A stretch of DNA of 64,000 nucleotides from Burkholderia sp. Bp9142 (lineage in GTDB: Bacteria > Pseudomonadota > Gammaproteobacteria > Burkholderiales > Burkholderiaceae): NCBI RefSeq assembly GCF_003853415.1, contig NZ_QTPP01000002.1, positions 248,001 to 312,000 of the forward strand. Reading direction: 5' to 3'. Below are positions 33,629 through 41,978 of the stretch, piece by piece. The position numbers and the translations under genes were made by a program. The stretch's first letter is position 1. The number at the start of each line of letters is the position of its first letter. The notes under the pieces are model-generated. The model saw only the letters and a program-made list of their open reading frames with translations, was not told the DNA's origin and ran no database searches.

Positions 33629-34009
33629 ATGATTCGCAAGACCCAAAGGCTGCTCGGCGCGGCCGTGATTGCCGGCAGCACGCTGCTGGCCGGATGCCAG
33701 ACCGACGCGGCCGCGACGGCCGCGCGCGCGGCCCGCCCGGCCGACGGCCGGCCCGTGACCAGGACCGTTCATGTCGCGCCGCAGGCGGCGCGCTGCACGG
33801 GCGTCGCGCCGATGGACTGCCTGCAGGTGCGCGGCAGCCCGGCCGAGCCGTGGAGCCTGTGGTACGCAGGGATCGAAGGCTTTGCGTACCAGCCCGGTTA
33901 TCAATACGTACTGGAAGTCGACGAGTACCGCGTCGCGCAACCCCCGGCCGACGGTTCGTCGATCCGCTGGGTGCTCAGGCGTGTCGTCGAGCGCCGCCAG
34001 GTGAACTGA
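33629..34009 (+). CDS. DUF4377 lipoprotein
   Basis: A 126-residue lipoprotein with lipobox LLAGC (Cys 23) and a DUF4377 domain: a conserved RCTGVAPMDCLQVR with two cysteines that may form a disulfide, then PWSLWYAGIEGFAYQPGYQYVLEV. The family is often linked to META-domain stress proteins of the outer membrane; exact role unknown. The gene stands alone, convergent with the MFS transporter gene 25 bases away, with no visible terminator between. It has a normal ATG but only a weak ribosome site. Confidence 0.88.
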   Translation: MIRKTQRLLGAAVIAGSTLLAGCQTDAAATAARAARPADGRPVTRTVHVAPQAARCTGVAPMDCLQVRGSPAEPWSLWYAGIEGFAYQPGYQYVLEVDEYRVAQPPADGSSIRWVLRRVVERRQVN

Positions 34010-34034
34010 CGGCCACGTCCGCCCGCGGCACCGC

Positions 34035-35423
34035 TCATACGGACGGCCGCGGCGCGACCGGTCTCGGCGGCGCGGCGGTGTCGATCCGCCGGAACACGAC
34101 GGACGACAGCAGCGTGACCGAGCCCATGCACGCGAACGACAGCATGAAGCCGTTCGCCATCGAGCCCCAATGCGCGGCGAACAGGTTCACGAGCCCGCCG
34201 CCGATCGATACGCCGAGCCCCATCGCCAGCATCTGCATCATCGTGAACAGGCTGTTGCCGCTGCCGGCGTCGGCGTGTGACAGCCCCTTGAGCGTCACGG
34301 CGTTCATCGCGGCGAACTGCATCGAGTTGGCTGCGCCGAACACGATCAGCAACGCAATCTCCAGCAGTGGCGCGGGCCGTGCCGATACCAGCGCGAACCC
34401 CGCGATCGCGCAGCCGACGATCCCCGTGTTCACGACCAGGAACGTCGCATAGCCGAAGCGTTTCGCGAGCGGCGCGATCCAGCGTTTCGCGATCACGCCG
34501 GCGATCGCGGCCGGCAGCATCATCATCCCCGACTGCAGCGGCGTATAGCCGAGCTGCACCTGCATCAGCAGCGGCAGCATGAACGGCACGGCGCTCGTGC
34601 CGATCCGGCACAGCAGGTTGCCGAGCAGCCCCGAGCCGAAGTTCGGCTCGCGGAACAGCCCGAGCCGGAACAGCGGCTGCGCGCGGCGTCGTGCATGGGG
34701 CAGGTATGCGAGCGCGCTCGCCACGCCGAGCACGGCCAGCCCGATCGCCCAGCCGGTGCGGTGCGCGGGCATCGGCGGATCGATCGCGAGCGACAGCGCG
34801 ATCATCGCGACCGACAGCAGCGCGCAGCCGACGAAGTCGAACGGCGGCGGCTGCGTCGCCTGGTCGTGCGGCAGGAAGCGCTGCACCGCGAGGAAGCCGA
34901 CCACGCCGACCGGCACGTTGACGATGAACACCCAGTGCCAGGAAATCGCCTGCGTGAGCCAGCCGCCGAGCGTCGGTCCGACGATCGGGCCGAGCTGCCC
35001 GGCGATCGACACGAACGCGATCGCCGCGACGTACCGTTCGCCCGGCACGCGGCGCAACACGGCGAGCCGCCCGATCGGGAGCAGCATCGAGCCGCCGATA
35101 CCCTGCACGGCGCGTGCGACGACGAGCTGGCCGAGCGTGTGCGACGCGGCACAGCCGATCGACGCGAGCGAGAACACCAGGATGGCGACCGAGAACACGC
35201 GGCGCGTGCCGAACCGGTCGGCGAGCCAGCCGGACGCCGGCGTGAGCATCGCCATTGTCAGCGTGTAGACGACCACGACCGGCTGCATCGCGAGCGGTGA
35301 CGCATGCAGGCTTTGGGCGATCGACGGCAGCGCGGTGTTGACGATCGTCGTGTCGAGCGACTGCATGAAGAACGCGGCGGCGACGATCCACAGCAGCGCG
35401 GAGTGTGAGGGTTCGCGGGGCAT
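34035..35423 (-). CDS. DHA2-type MFS multidrug transporter
   Basis: A 462-residue inner-membrane drug:proton antiporter of the EmrB/DHA2 type with about 14 hydrophobic segments. It carries the motif-A-like GWLADRFGTRRVF, the antiporter motif C region (GPIVGPTLGGWLTQ) and the DHA2-like FFMQSLDTTIVNTALPSIA near the start. It lies divergent from a LysR gene with an inverted repeat between them, so it is probably induced through that regulator. No membrane-fusion partner gene accompanies it, so export would reach only the periplasm unless a partner exists elsewhere. Substrates unknown. Confidence 0.92.
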   Translation of the reverse strand: MPREPSHSALLWIVAAAFFMQSLDTTIVNTALPSIAQSLHASPLAMQPVVVVYTLTMAMLTPASGWLADRFGTRRVFSVAILVFSLASIGCAASHTLGQLVVARAVQGIGGSMLLPIGRLAVLRRVPGERYVAAIAFVSIAGQLGPIVGPTLGGWLTQAISWHWVFIVNVPVGVVGFLAVQRFLPHDQATQPPPFDFVGCALLSVAMIALSLAIDPPMPAHRTGWAIGLAVLGVASALAYLPHARRRAQPLFRLGLFREPNFGSGLLGNLLCRIGTSAVPFMLPLLMQVQLGYTPLQSGMMMLPAAIAGVIAKRWIAPLAKRFGYATFLVVNTGIVGCAIAGFALVSARPAPLLEIALLIVFGAANSMQFAAMNAVTLKGLSHADAGSGNSLFTMMQMLAMGLGVSIGGGLVNLFAAHWGSMANGFMLSFACMGSVTLLSSVVFRRIDTAAPPRPVAPRPSV

Positions 35424-35567
35424 GACGAAATGGGAAGTGCGGCGACCGGCGATGGCGACGTGACGGGCGACACGGCCTGGCAGGCTCGCGCCGGCGCACG
35501 GCCGGTCTACAAGCGTTCGATGGTACCGATTCCGCCAGTCATCGGGAAGCCGCCTGAAGACATTGAC

Positions 35568-35590
35568 TGTCATCGGAGTTGCCGATGACA
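35568..35590. promoter_or_regulatory. Palindromic LysR-type operator between MFS and LysR genes
   Basis: A perfect 9-bp inverted repeat with a 5-base centre (tgtcatcgg - agttg - ccgatgaca) lies 8 bases before the LysR start and about 145 bases before the divergent MFS start. It contains the T-N11-A core expected of a LysR operator, and its place in a divergent intergenic region fits autoregulation and control of the exporter. Confidence 0.65.
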
Positions 35591-35598
35591 ATGCGGGA

Positions 35599-36468
35599 AT
35601 GCTCAATCCCGTCTGGCTCAAGACGTTCGCGACCGTCACGAACTGCCGCAGCTTCACCGAAGCGGGCCGGCAGCTCGGGCTCAACCAGTCGAGCGTCAGC
35701 GAACACATCCGTCGTCTCGAAGAGAGCGTCGGCCGGCGGCTGTTCGTGCGCGACACCCATTCGATCGCGATGACGGCCGACGGCGAGGCGCTGCTCGTGC
35801 ACGCGAACGTGATCCTGCAGGCGCTGAACCGTGCGGAATCGCAGTTCCGCAAGCCGCGGCTGCAGGGCCGCGTGCGGCTCGGCGCGTCGGACGATCTCGC
35901 GCTGGTCGCGCTGCCGGACGTGCTCGCGGCGTTTCGCGCCGCGCACCCCGACGTTGCGCTGGAGATCACGACCGGCATGACGAGCCGGCTCTACGAACTG
36001 ATGGATGCGGGCGCGCTCGACCTGATGGTCGGCAAGCGGCGGCTCGGCGAGCGGCGCGGCACGCCGTTGCTGCGCGCGCGGCTCGAATGGGTCGCGCGGC
36101 CGGGCACCGTCGTCGACCTGGAGCGGCCGCTGCCGCTCGTGCTGGTCGCCGAGCCGAGCGTCACGCGCGCGGTCGTGCTGAACGCGCTCGCGGAGAAGGG
36201 GATCGGCTGGGAAGTCGTGTGTTCGAGCAGCAGCCAGCCGGGCTGCATCGCGGCCGCGCGGGCCGGCCTCGGGCTCACCGCGACGTCGCAGTACCTGTCG
36301 GCGCGCGGCCTGGCGCCGCCGGTGAACGGCGACGGGCTGCCCGCGCTGCCCGATGTCGAGTTCATCGCGCTCGCCGCGAAGCGGCTCAGCCAGCCGGCCG
36401 GCACGCTGCTCGAGCTGCTGGAAACCAGCGACCTGCGTGCCCCCGGCGCGGCCGATCGAAGCGTGTAG
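35599..36468 (+). CDS. LysR-family regulator, divergent to MFS exporter
   Basis: A 289-residue LysR regulator. The helix-turn-helix covers about residues 17-37 (SFTEAGRQLGLNQSSVSEHIR), followed by RLEESVGRRLFVRDTHSIAMTADG and a two-lobed effector domain. ATG 35599 was chosen because the helix-turn-helix then starts at the usual distance; a TTG at 35563 would put the start before the palindrome and is less likely. It is divergent from the DHA2 exporter gene, its most probable target. Its inducer is unknown. Confidence 0.92.
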   Translation: MLNPVWLKTFATVTNCRSFTEAGRQLGLNQSSVSEHIRRLEESVGRRLFVRDTHSIAMTADGEALLVHANVILQALNRAESQFRKPRLQGRVRLGASDDLALVALPDVLAAFRAAHPDVALEITTGMTSRLYELMDAGALDLMVGKRRLGERRGTPLLRARLEWVARPGTVVDLERPLPLVLVAEPSVTRAVVLNALAEKGIGWEVVCSSSSQPGCIAAARAGLGLTATSQYLSARGLAPPVNGDGLPALPDVEFIALAAKRLSQPAGTLLELLETSDLRAPGAADRSV

Positions 36469-36532
36469 CGCACTTCGTCACCTGCCAGCCGCTGTTCGCG
36501 CGGCAGCCGGCCGGGCCGCGCGCCATGCGTCG

Positions 36533-36568
36533 CCGCTCACGCCGCTCACGCCGCTCATGCCGCTCATG
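36533..36568 (+). repeat. Four tandem 9-bp repeats
   Basis: Four head-to-tail copies of ccgctcaYg (two with C, two with T at the variable base) fill this stretch. The last copy runs over the stop codon of the VOC gene on the minus strand, so copy-number changes could alter its 3' end. The repeat unit is a multiple of three but lies mostly outside coding sequence. Confidence 0.7.
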
Positions 36569-36914
36569 CCGCGCGTTTCTGCGAAAGCACCAGCAGCGCG
36601 CCGTTCCTGTCCTCCAGCACCGCGCGGTATTCGTGCGGCCCGGCCTGCACCGGCACGCGCACCGACGCGCCGGCCTTCACGACCCGCGCCATCGCCGCGT
36701 ACAGGTCGTCGTCCTCGTCCACGCGCAGCGTGAGCGCGGCGCGCTCGACGATCTGCTCGTCGCCGGCCACCAGCGCGATCGTCAGCGGGCCGCCGTCGAG
36801 CGCGCAGTAGCGGTCGCCGTCGCGGAACTTCACGTTCAGGCCCAGTCCGTCGACGAACAGCGGCAGGGCCGTGTCGATGTCGTCGACCGGGTACAGCAGC
36901 ATCGATACCTTCAT
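36564..36914 (-). CDS. VOC (glyoxalase/bleomycin-resistance fold) protein
   Basis: A 116-residue protein of the vicinal-oxygen-chelate fold: a single beta-alpha-beta-beta-beta pair starting MKVSMLLYPVDDIDTALPLF, with GLGLNVKFRDGDRY and a C-terminal HEYRAVLEDRNGALLVL. Metal-binding residues are incomplete, so it may be a binding protein rather than an enzyme; function unknown. GAGGGA just before ATG 36914 serves as ribosome site. It faces the LysR gene, 95 bases apart, and is divergent from the LLM flavoprotein gene, which starts 260 bases away. Confidence 0.85.
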   Translation of the reverse strand: MKVSMLLYPVDDIDTALPLFVDGLGLNVKFRDGDRYCALDGGPLTIALVAGDEQIVERAALTLRVDEDDDLYAAMARVVKAGASVRVPVQAGPHEYRAVLEDRNGALLVLSQKRAA

Positions 36915-37174
36915 TCCCTCTCTCCCTCGTCGTGATGTGGTCGGCGCGCACCGCACCGTCGTTCGATGCTAGCGCGCGGTGCCGGCCGCGACGCAGTCCG
37001 ATCGGATGACGGTGAAACCCCTCTGTCCCCGCAGGCGGGCCGTTACTCCAAACAGACGATGCCCGTGCGGGCCCGCGCGCCGACACTCCCATCCGTGGAC
37101 CGTCGCTATTCGTCCGTATCGTGCGGGCGGCTGCACGACCCCCGACTCGTCCAACATACATGGAGACGCACGCA

Positions 37175-38314
37175 ATGAAGTTTTCCCTCATCTACGAAGC
37201 CCAGACCACCGACGCGTCGCGCGAGGGCGACCACCGGGTGTTCAACGAGACGGTCGAACAGGCGCTGCTGGCCGAGCAGGTCGGCTTCGACACGATCTGG
37301 TGCGTGGAGCACACGTCGCTGACCAACTATGCGCACATGAGCGCGCCGGAAACCTTCCTTGCGTACCTGGCCGGCCGCACGACGCGCATCGGCCTCGGTC
37401 ATGGCGTCGTGTGCCTGCCGCCGGCGATGAACCATCCGATCAAGGTCGCCGAGCGCGTCGCGCTGCTCGACATCCTGTCGGGTGGCCGCGTGCATTTCGG
37501 CGTGGGCAAGGGCGGCAGCCAGCAGGAAGCGGGCGCGTTCGGCTACGACCTCAACGAACTGCAGCCGATGATCGACGAGTCGATGTACCTGGTGCCGAAG
37601 ATGTTCGTGCAGGACGAGATCGAGCACGACGGCAAGTACATCAAGATTCCGAAGCGTCCGATCCACCCGAAGCCGTTCCAGGATCCGCATCCGCCGATGT
37701 ACCTCGCCTGCACGAACACCGATGCGCTGCTGCGCGCAGGACAGCGCGGGATGGGCGCGCTGGTGCTCGGTTTCGGCGGCCCCGATGAAGTCGCGAAGAA
37801 GAACGCGGTCTATCGCGAAGCATGGGCGAACCGCAAGCCGGAGGACCAGGTCGGCTTCCGCCCGACCCAGCACCTCGCGGCGCTGTGCCCGACGGTCGTG
37901 ATGGCCGACGGCCAGAAGGCCCGCAAGATCGGCATCCGCGGCCAGCGCTACTTCATGGAGTCGCTCGCGTACTGGTACACGGGCGGCGAGCGTCCGGACC
38001 CGGCGAAGTGGGGCGACGACCTCGTGCAGGCCGACACCGGCGAGATGGTGATCCGTTCGCGCTTCGCGTCGGAGGAAGTCGTCGTGAACTTCGCCGATCC
38101 GGCGCTCGCGATGATGAACCCGAATCACGCGTACGGCACCGTGGACGACTGCATCGGCTACGTGGGCCGCCTGCAGGAAGCGGGCGTCGACGAAGTGCTG
38201 TTCCTGTGCCAGATGGGCACGGTGCCGCACGACGCGCAGATGGAGACGATCCGCAATATCGGCGAGCACGTGATCCCGTTCTTCGCCAAGGAGAAGGAGC
38301 GCGCCTGCGCGTAA
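37175..38314 (+). CDS. LLM-class flavin-dependent oxidoreductase
   Basis: A 379-residue luciferase-like monooxygenase fold protein using reduced flavin. Typical segments are the start KFSLIYEAQ, EQVGFDTIWCVEHT near 48-61, GLGHGVVCLPPAMNHPIKVAE near 88-108 and LDILSGGRVHFGVGKGG. Such enzymes oxidise aldehydes, ketones or sulfonates; the substrate here is unknown. ATG 37175 has GGAG at 37162-37165. It stands just upstream of the steroid block (hsaA follows after 169 bases), on the same strand, so a role in steroid oxidation is plausible, for example an oxygenation not covered by the known enzymes. It belongs to no named steroid family that I recognise. Confidence 0.9.
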   Translation: MKFSLIYEAQTTDASREGDHRVFNETVEQALLAEQVGFDTIWCVEHTSLTNYAHMSAPETFLAYLAGRTTRIGLGHGVVCLPPAMNHPIKVAERVALLDILSGGRVHFGVGKGGSQQEAGAFGYDLNELQPMIDESMYLVPKMFVQDEIEHDGKYIKIPKRPIHPKPFQDPHPPMYLACTNTDALLRAGQRGMGALVLGFGGPDEVAKKNAVYREAWANRKPEDQVGFRPTQHLAALCPTVVMADGQKARKIGIRGQRYFMESLAYWYTGGERPDPAKWGDDLVQADTGEMVIRSRFASEEVVVNFADPALAMMNPNHAYGTVDDCIGYVGRLQEAGVDEVLFLCQMGTVPHDAQMETIRNIGEHVIPFFAKEKERACA

Positions 38315-38328
38315 GGCGGGCAGGGCCG

Positions 38329-38359
38329 CGCATCGTCCGTCGTCCCTTCGGACGATGCG
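38329..38359 (+). terminator. Strong hairpin after the LLM gene
   Basis: An 11-bp perfect stem (38329-38339 with 38349-38359) and 9-base loop start 15 bases past the LLM stop. No T-run follows, so it may be a weak terminator, an mRNA stabiliser, or a site separating the LLM gene from hsaA. Confidence 0.45.
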
Positions 38360-38483
38360 GCGCGGTCGCGCGAGTCCGACCATCGGCAGCAGGAACCCTC
38401 GCTCGCGGCGCCGGCCGCGACGAACCACTTAGAGAGACCGGGGTGGGCGCCGCCGCGCGCGCTCCGTATCACAGGAGACATTC

Positions 38484-39677
38484 GTGCATCGCGACAACGA
38501 TTCGAACGCACTGGCCGCCACGCTGATCGCCCGGGCCGAGGCGCTGGCGCCGACGCTCGCCGGCCGCGCCGCGCAGGCGGACGCGCAGGGCCGCATCCCG
38601 GCCGAGACGATCGCCGACATGCAGGACGCCGGCTTTTTCAAGGTGCTGCAGCCGAAGCGCTACGGCGGCTACGAGCTCGATCCGCAGGCCTTCTTCGACA
38701 TCCAGATGGCGCTCGCGCGCGGCTGCATGTCGACTGCGTGGGTGTATGGCGTCGTCGGCGTGCACAACTGGCAACTCGCGCTGTTCGACGCACGCGCGCA
38801 GCAGGACGTGTGGGGCAAGGATCCCGCGACGCTGATCGCGTCGACCTACATGCCGGTCGGCCGCGTGAGCCCGGTCGACGGCGGCTTCCGGCTGTCCGGC
38901 CACTGGAAGTTCTCGAGCGGCAGCGAGTTGTGCGAATGGGTGTTCCTCGGCGCGCTGGTGCCGCCGGCCGTTGCCGGCCAGCCGCCGGAATACCGCACGT
39001 TCCTGCTGCCGAAATCCGACTACCGGATCCAGCAGGACTGGGACGTGCTCGGCCTGCGCGCGACCGGCAGCCACGACATCGTCGTCGACGACGTGTTCGT
39101 GCCCGCGTACCGCACGCACAAGGCGATCGACGGGATGATGGGCACGAGCCCGGGCCTCGCGGTCAACGACGCGCCGCTGTTCAGGCTGCCGTTCGCGCAG
39201 ATCTTCGTGCGCGCGGTGTGCACGTCGTGCATCGGCGCGCTGCAGGGCGCGCTCGACGATTTCACCGGCTATGCGGCCACGCGCGTGTCGGCCAACAGCG
39301 GCGCGAAGACGACCGACGATCCGGGCGCGCAGAGCGCGTGCGCGAACGCGGCCGTCGCGATCGACGAGATGACGGTGCTGCTCAAGCGCAATTTCGCGGA
39401 ACTGATGGCGTCGGTGACGGGCGGCCCGGCCGTGTCGATCGAACGTCGCGTGCATTTCCGCTACCAGTCCGCGCAGGTCGCCGAACGCTGCGCGCAGGCC
39501 GCGAACGCGCTGCTGCGCTACGCGGGCGGCAACGGCATCTATCACCGCAATCCGCTGGTGCGCCGCTTCCTCGACCTGCACGCGGCCCGTGCGCACTACG
39601 CGAACAACGTGGACCGCTTCGGCCAGAACCTCGGCGCCGTGATGCTCGGCCGCGAGAACACGGACTACTTCATCTGA
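38484..39677 (+). CDS. hsaA: 3-HSA hydroxylase oxygenase HsaA (steroid ring A)
   Basis: A 397-residue flavin-dependent monooxygenase with the acyl-CoA dehydrogenase fold. It matches mycobacterial HsaA over its length, with the characteristic runs AGFFKVLQPKRYGGYELDP, GVHNWQLALFDARAQ and GTSPGLAVNDAPLFRLP. HsaA uses reduced FMN from HsaB to hydroxylate the phenolic ring of the secosteroid 3-HSA to a catechol (3,4-DHSA), the substrate of HsaC. The start is GTG 38484 with AGGAGA at 38473-38478. The flavin reductase HsaB lies two genes downstream, KstD directly after, and the catechol dioxygenase in the second block. The function is assigned from family resemblance, not experiment. Confidence 0.88.
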   Translation: MHRDNDSNALAATLIARAEALAPTLAGRAAQADAQGRIPAETIADMQDAGFFKVLQPKRYGGYELDPQAFFDIQMALARGCMSTAWVYGVVGVHNWQLALFDARAQQDVWGKDPATLIASTYMPVGRVSPVDGGFRLSGHWKFSSGSELCEWVFLGALVPPAVAGQPPEYRTFLLPKSDYRIQQDWDVLGLRATGSHDIVVDDVFVPAYRTHKAIDGMMGTSPGLAVNDAPLFRLPFAQIFVRAVCTSCIGALQGALDDFTGYAATRVSANSGAKTTDDPGAQSACANAAVAIDEMTVLLKRNFAELMASVTGGPAVSIERRVHFRYQSAQVAERCAQAANALLRYAGGNGIYHRNPLVRRFLDLHAARAHYANNVDRFGQNLGAVMLGRENTDYFI

Positions 39678-39687
39678 CGAGGCCGAG

Positions 39688-41448
39688 ATGAACGACACGC
39701 AAGCGCAGCAATACGTGTTCGACGTCGTGGTCGTCGGCTCGGGGGCGGGCGCGCTGCTCGCGGCGTGCCGCGCGGCCGACCGCGGGCTGTCCGTCGTCGT
39801 GCTCGAGAAGACGGCGCTGTACGGCGGCACGTCGGCCGTCTCGGGCGGCGGGATCTGGGTGCCCTGCAACCACCATATCGCCGAACTCGGCGCGACCGAT
39901 ACGCGCGAGGCCGCGCGCTGCTATCTCGACGCGTGCACGGCCGGCGCGTCGTCGCGCGAGCGGCTCGACGCGTATCTCGACCAGGCGCCCGAGATGCTGC
40001 GCTATCTCGAAGCGAAGACGCCCGTGCGCTACCAGGCGCTGCCGAAGTACGCGGACTATTTCCAGAAGCTGCCGGGCGCGATGCCGGGCTATCGCGCGCT
40101 CGATCCGCTGCCGTTCGACGGCGCGCGGCTCGGCGACGAACTCGACCGGCTGCGTCCGCCGTCGCCCGGCACGCTGATCGGCGGCCGCGTGGCCGTGACG
40201 TCGAAGGAGGCGCACACGCTGTTCTCGCGCGGGCCGGGCTTCATGAAGCTCGCGATCGCGCAGTTCGGCCGCTACTGGCTCGATCTCGGCGTGCGCCGCC
40301 GCACGCGGCGCGACCGGCGCCTGACGCTCGGCAACGCGCTGGTCGGCGGGCTGCGCCGCGCGCTGCTCGACCGCAACGTGCCCGTGTGGCTCGACACGCC
40401 GATGCGCGACCTGCTCGACGTCGACGGCCGCGTGACGGGCGTGCGTGCGCAGCGCTTCGGGCAGATCGTGACGATCGTCGCGCGGCGCGGCGTGATCCTC
40501 GGCGCGGGCGGCTTCGAGCGCAACCAGCCGATGCGCGAACGCTACCTGCCGCAGCCGACGCGGATGCAGTGGAGCGCGACGCCGCCGGCCAACACCGGCG
40601 ACGCGATCGCCGAAGGCCACCGGCTCGGCGGCGCGCTCGCGCTGATGGAACACGTGTGGGGCGCGCCGACGGTCGGCGTCGCGGGCGAGGAGAAGCAGCG
40701 CGCGCTGTTCGTCGAACGCAACCTGCCGGGCTGCGTGATCGTGAACGGTCTCGGCAAGCGCTTCGTCAACGAGGCCGCGCCGTATTCGGAGTTCGTGCCC
40801 GCGATGTATCGCGACCATGCGCGCACCGGCGCGTGCGTGCCGGCCTGGATGGTGTTCGACGCGCGCTTTCGCCGCAAGTATCCGTGCGGGCCGATCATGC
40901 CGGCGTCGATGATGCCGGATGCGCGGATGCCGGACGCGTTTCGCGACGTGCTCGTGAAGGCCGACACGATCGATGCGCTCGCCGCGCGGATCGGGGTCGA
41001 TGCGGCCGGGCTGCACGACACGCTGCGCGACATGGCGCGTTATGCGGCGACCGGCATCGACGAAGCGTTCGGCAAGGGCGACAACCTGTTCGACACGTAC
41101 TACGGCGATCCGCGCAACGCGCCGAATCCGTGCCTCGGGCCGGTCGACGAGGCGCCGTTCTACGCGGTGCGGATCGACGCGGGCGACATCGGCACGAAAG
41201 GCGGCCTCGTCACCGACGCGCAGGCGCGCGTGCTGCGCGCCGACGGCGCGCCGGTCGACGGCCTCTACGCGATCGGCAACACCAGTGCATCGATGATGGG
41301 CGCGAGCTACCCCGGCGCGGGCTCGACGCTCGGTCCGGCGATGACCTTCGGGTTCATCGCCGCCGACCACCTGGCCGCGCAAGCGGCCGACGCCGGCGGC
41401 CGGTCAGTCCGGCCGTCCACGACTGAACCTGACGGAGTCCGACAATGA
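39688..41448 (+). CDS. kstD: 3-ketosteroid delta1-dehydrogenase KstD
   Basis: A 586-residue FAD enzyme of the fumarate reductase/KstD family. The N-terminal dinucleotide motif is VVVGSGAGALLAA (residues 15-27), followed by EKTALYGGTSAVSGGGIWVP; the mid-region has NEAAPYSEFV with the expected catalytic tyrosine neighbourhood; the C-terminus has YPGAGSTLGPAMTFGF for FAD binding. KstD introduces the 1,2 double bond in ring A, which, with 9-alpha-hydroxylation, makes ring B break open. It starts 10 bases after hsaA and overlaps hsaB by four bases (ATGA). The delta4(5alpha)-dehydrogenase is a related alternative, but the context fits KstD. Confidence 0.87.
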   Translation: MNDTQAQQYVFDVVVVGSGAGALLAACRAADRGLSVVVLEKTALYGGTSAVSGGGIWVPCNHHIAELGATDTREAARCYLDACTAGASSRERLDAYLDQAPEMLRYLEAKTPVRYQALPKYADYFQKLPGAMPGYRALDPLPFDGARLGDELDRLRPPSPGTLIGGRVAVTSKEAHTLFSRGPGFMKLAIAQFGRYWLDLGVRRRTRRDRRLTLGNALVGGLRRALLDRNVPVWLDTPMRDLLDVDGRVTGVRAQRFGQIVTIVARRGVILGAGGFERNQPMRERYLPQPTRMQWSATPPANTGDAIAEGHRLGGALALMEHVWGAPTVGVAGEEKQRALFVERNLPGCVIVNGLGKRFVNEAAPYSEFVPAMYRDHARTGACVPAWMVFDARFRRKYPCGPIMPASMMPDARMPDAFRDVLVKADTIDALAARIGVDAAGLHDTLRDMARYAATGIDEAFGKGDNLFDTYYGDPRNAPNPCLGPVDEAPFYAVRIDAGDIGTKGGLVTDAQARVLRADGAPVDGLYAIGNTSASMMGASYPGAGSTLGPAMTFGFIAADHLAAQAADAGGRSVRPSTTEPDGVRQ

Positions 41449-41963
41449 GCGATCTCACTACCCATCCGCTGCGCACCGACATGCTGCTCGCGATGCGCCG
41501 CCTCGCGCGCTCCGTCACGGTCATCAGCAGCGCGCACGAAGGCCGGCGCTACTCGATGTCCGCGACGGCGGTCGATTCGCTGTCGACCGATCCGCCGTCG
41601 CTGCTGATCTGCATCAACCGCAGTGCGTCGCTGTATCCGCCGCTCGACGTGGGCGCGCCGTTCTGCGTGAACGTGCTGTCGGCACGCCATGAAGGCATCG
41701 CGATCGACTGCAGCGGCCGCCTGAAGGGCGAGGCGCGCTTCACGACCGGCGACTGGCACACGTCGCCGCTCGGCGTCCCGTACCTGCACGATTCGCAGGC
41801 GAGCTTCGTGTGCGAGCAGGACGGCCGCTTCGAATACGGCACGCATACGGTGTTCATCGGGCGCATTCGCGAAGTGCTGATGAGCGGCGACGTCGATCCG
41901 CTCGTCTATCTCGACGGCGCGTACACGACGCCCGGCGCGCCGGCGGCTCGCGCGGTCGCATGA
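41445..41963 (+). CDS. hsaB: Flavin reductase HsaB
   Basis: A 172-residue flavin reductase domain protein that uses NAD(P)H to supply reduced FMN to the hydroxylase HsaA. The fold is shown by RSVTVISSAHEGRRYSMSATAVDSLS, SLLICINRSAS and FCVNVLSARHEGIA. The ATG overlaps the KstD stop. Having HsaA and HsaB in one transcript, with a steroid dehydrogenase between them, supports the two-component hydroxylase. It could serve other flavin monooxygenases, including the LLM enzyme upstream. Confidence 0.87.
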   Translation: MSDLTTHPLRTDMLLAMRRLARSVTVISSAHEGRRYSMSATAVDSLSTDPPSLLICINRSASLYPPLDVGAPFCVNVLSARHEGIAIDCSGRLKGEARFTTGDWHTSPLGVPYLHDSQASFVCEQDGRFEYGTHTVFIGRIREVLMSGDVDPLVYLDGAYTTPGAPAARAVA

Positions 41964-41978
41964 CGTGAGGAACCTGCG

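Noticed and set aside
36533..36568. CRISPR-like repeat
   Set aside because: Units are 9 bases, head to tail without spacers, and no cas gene is present.
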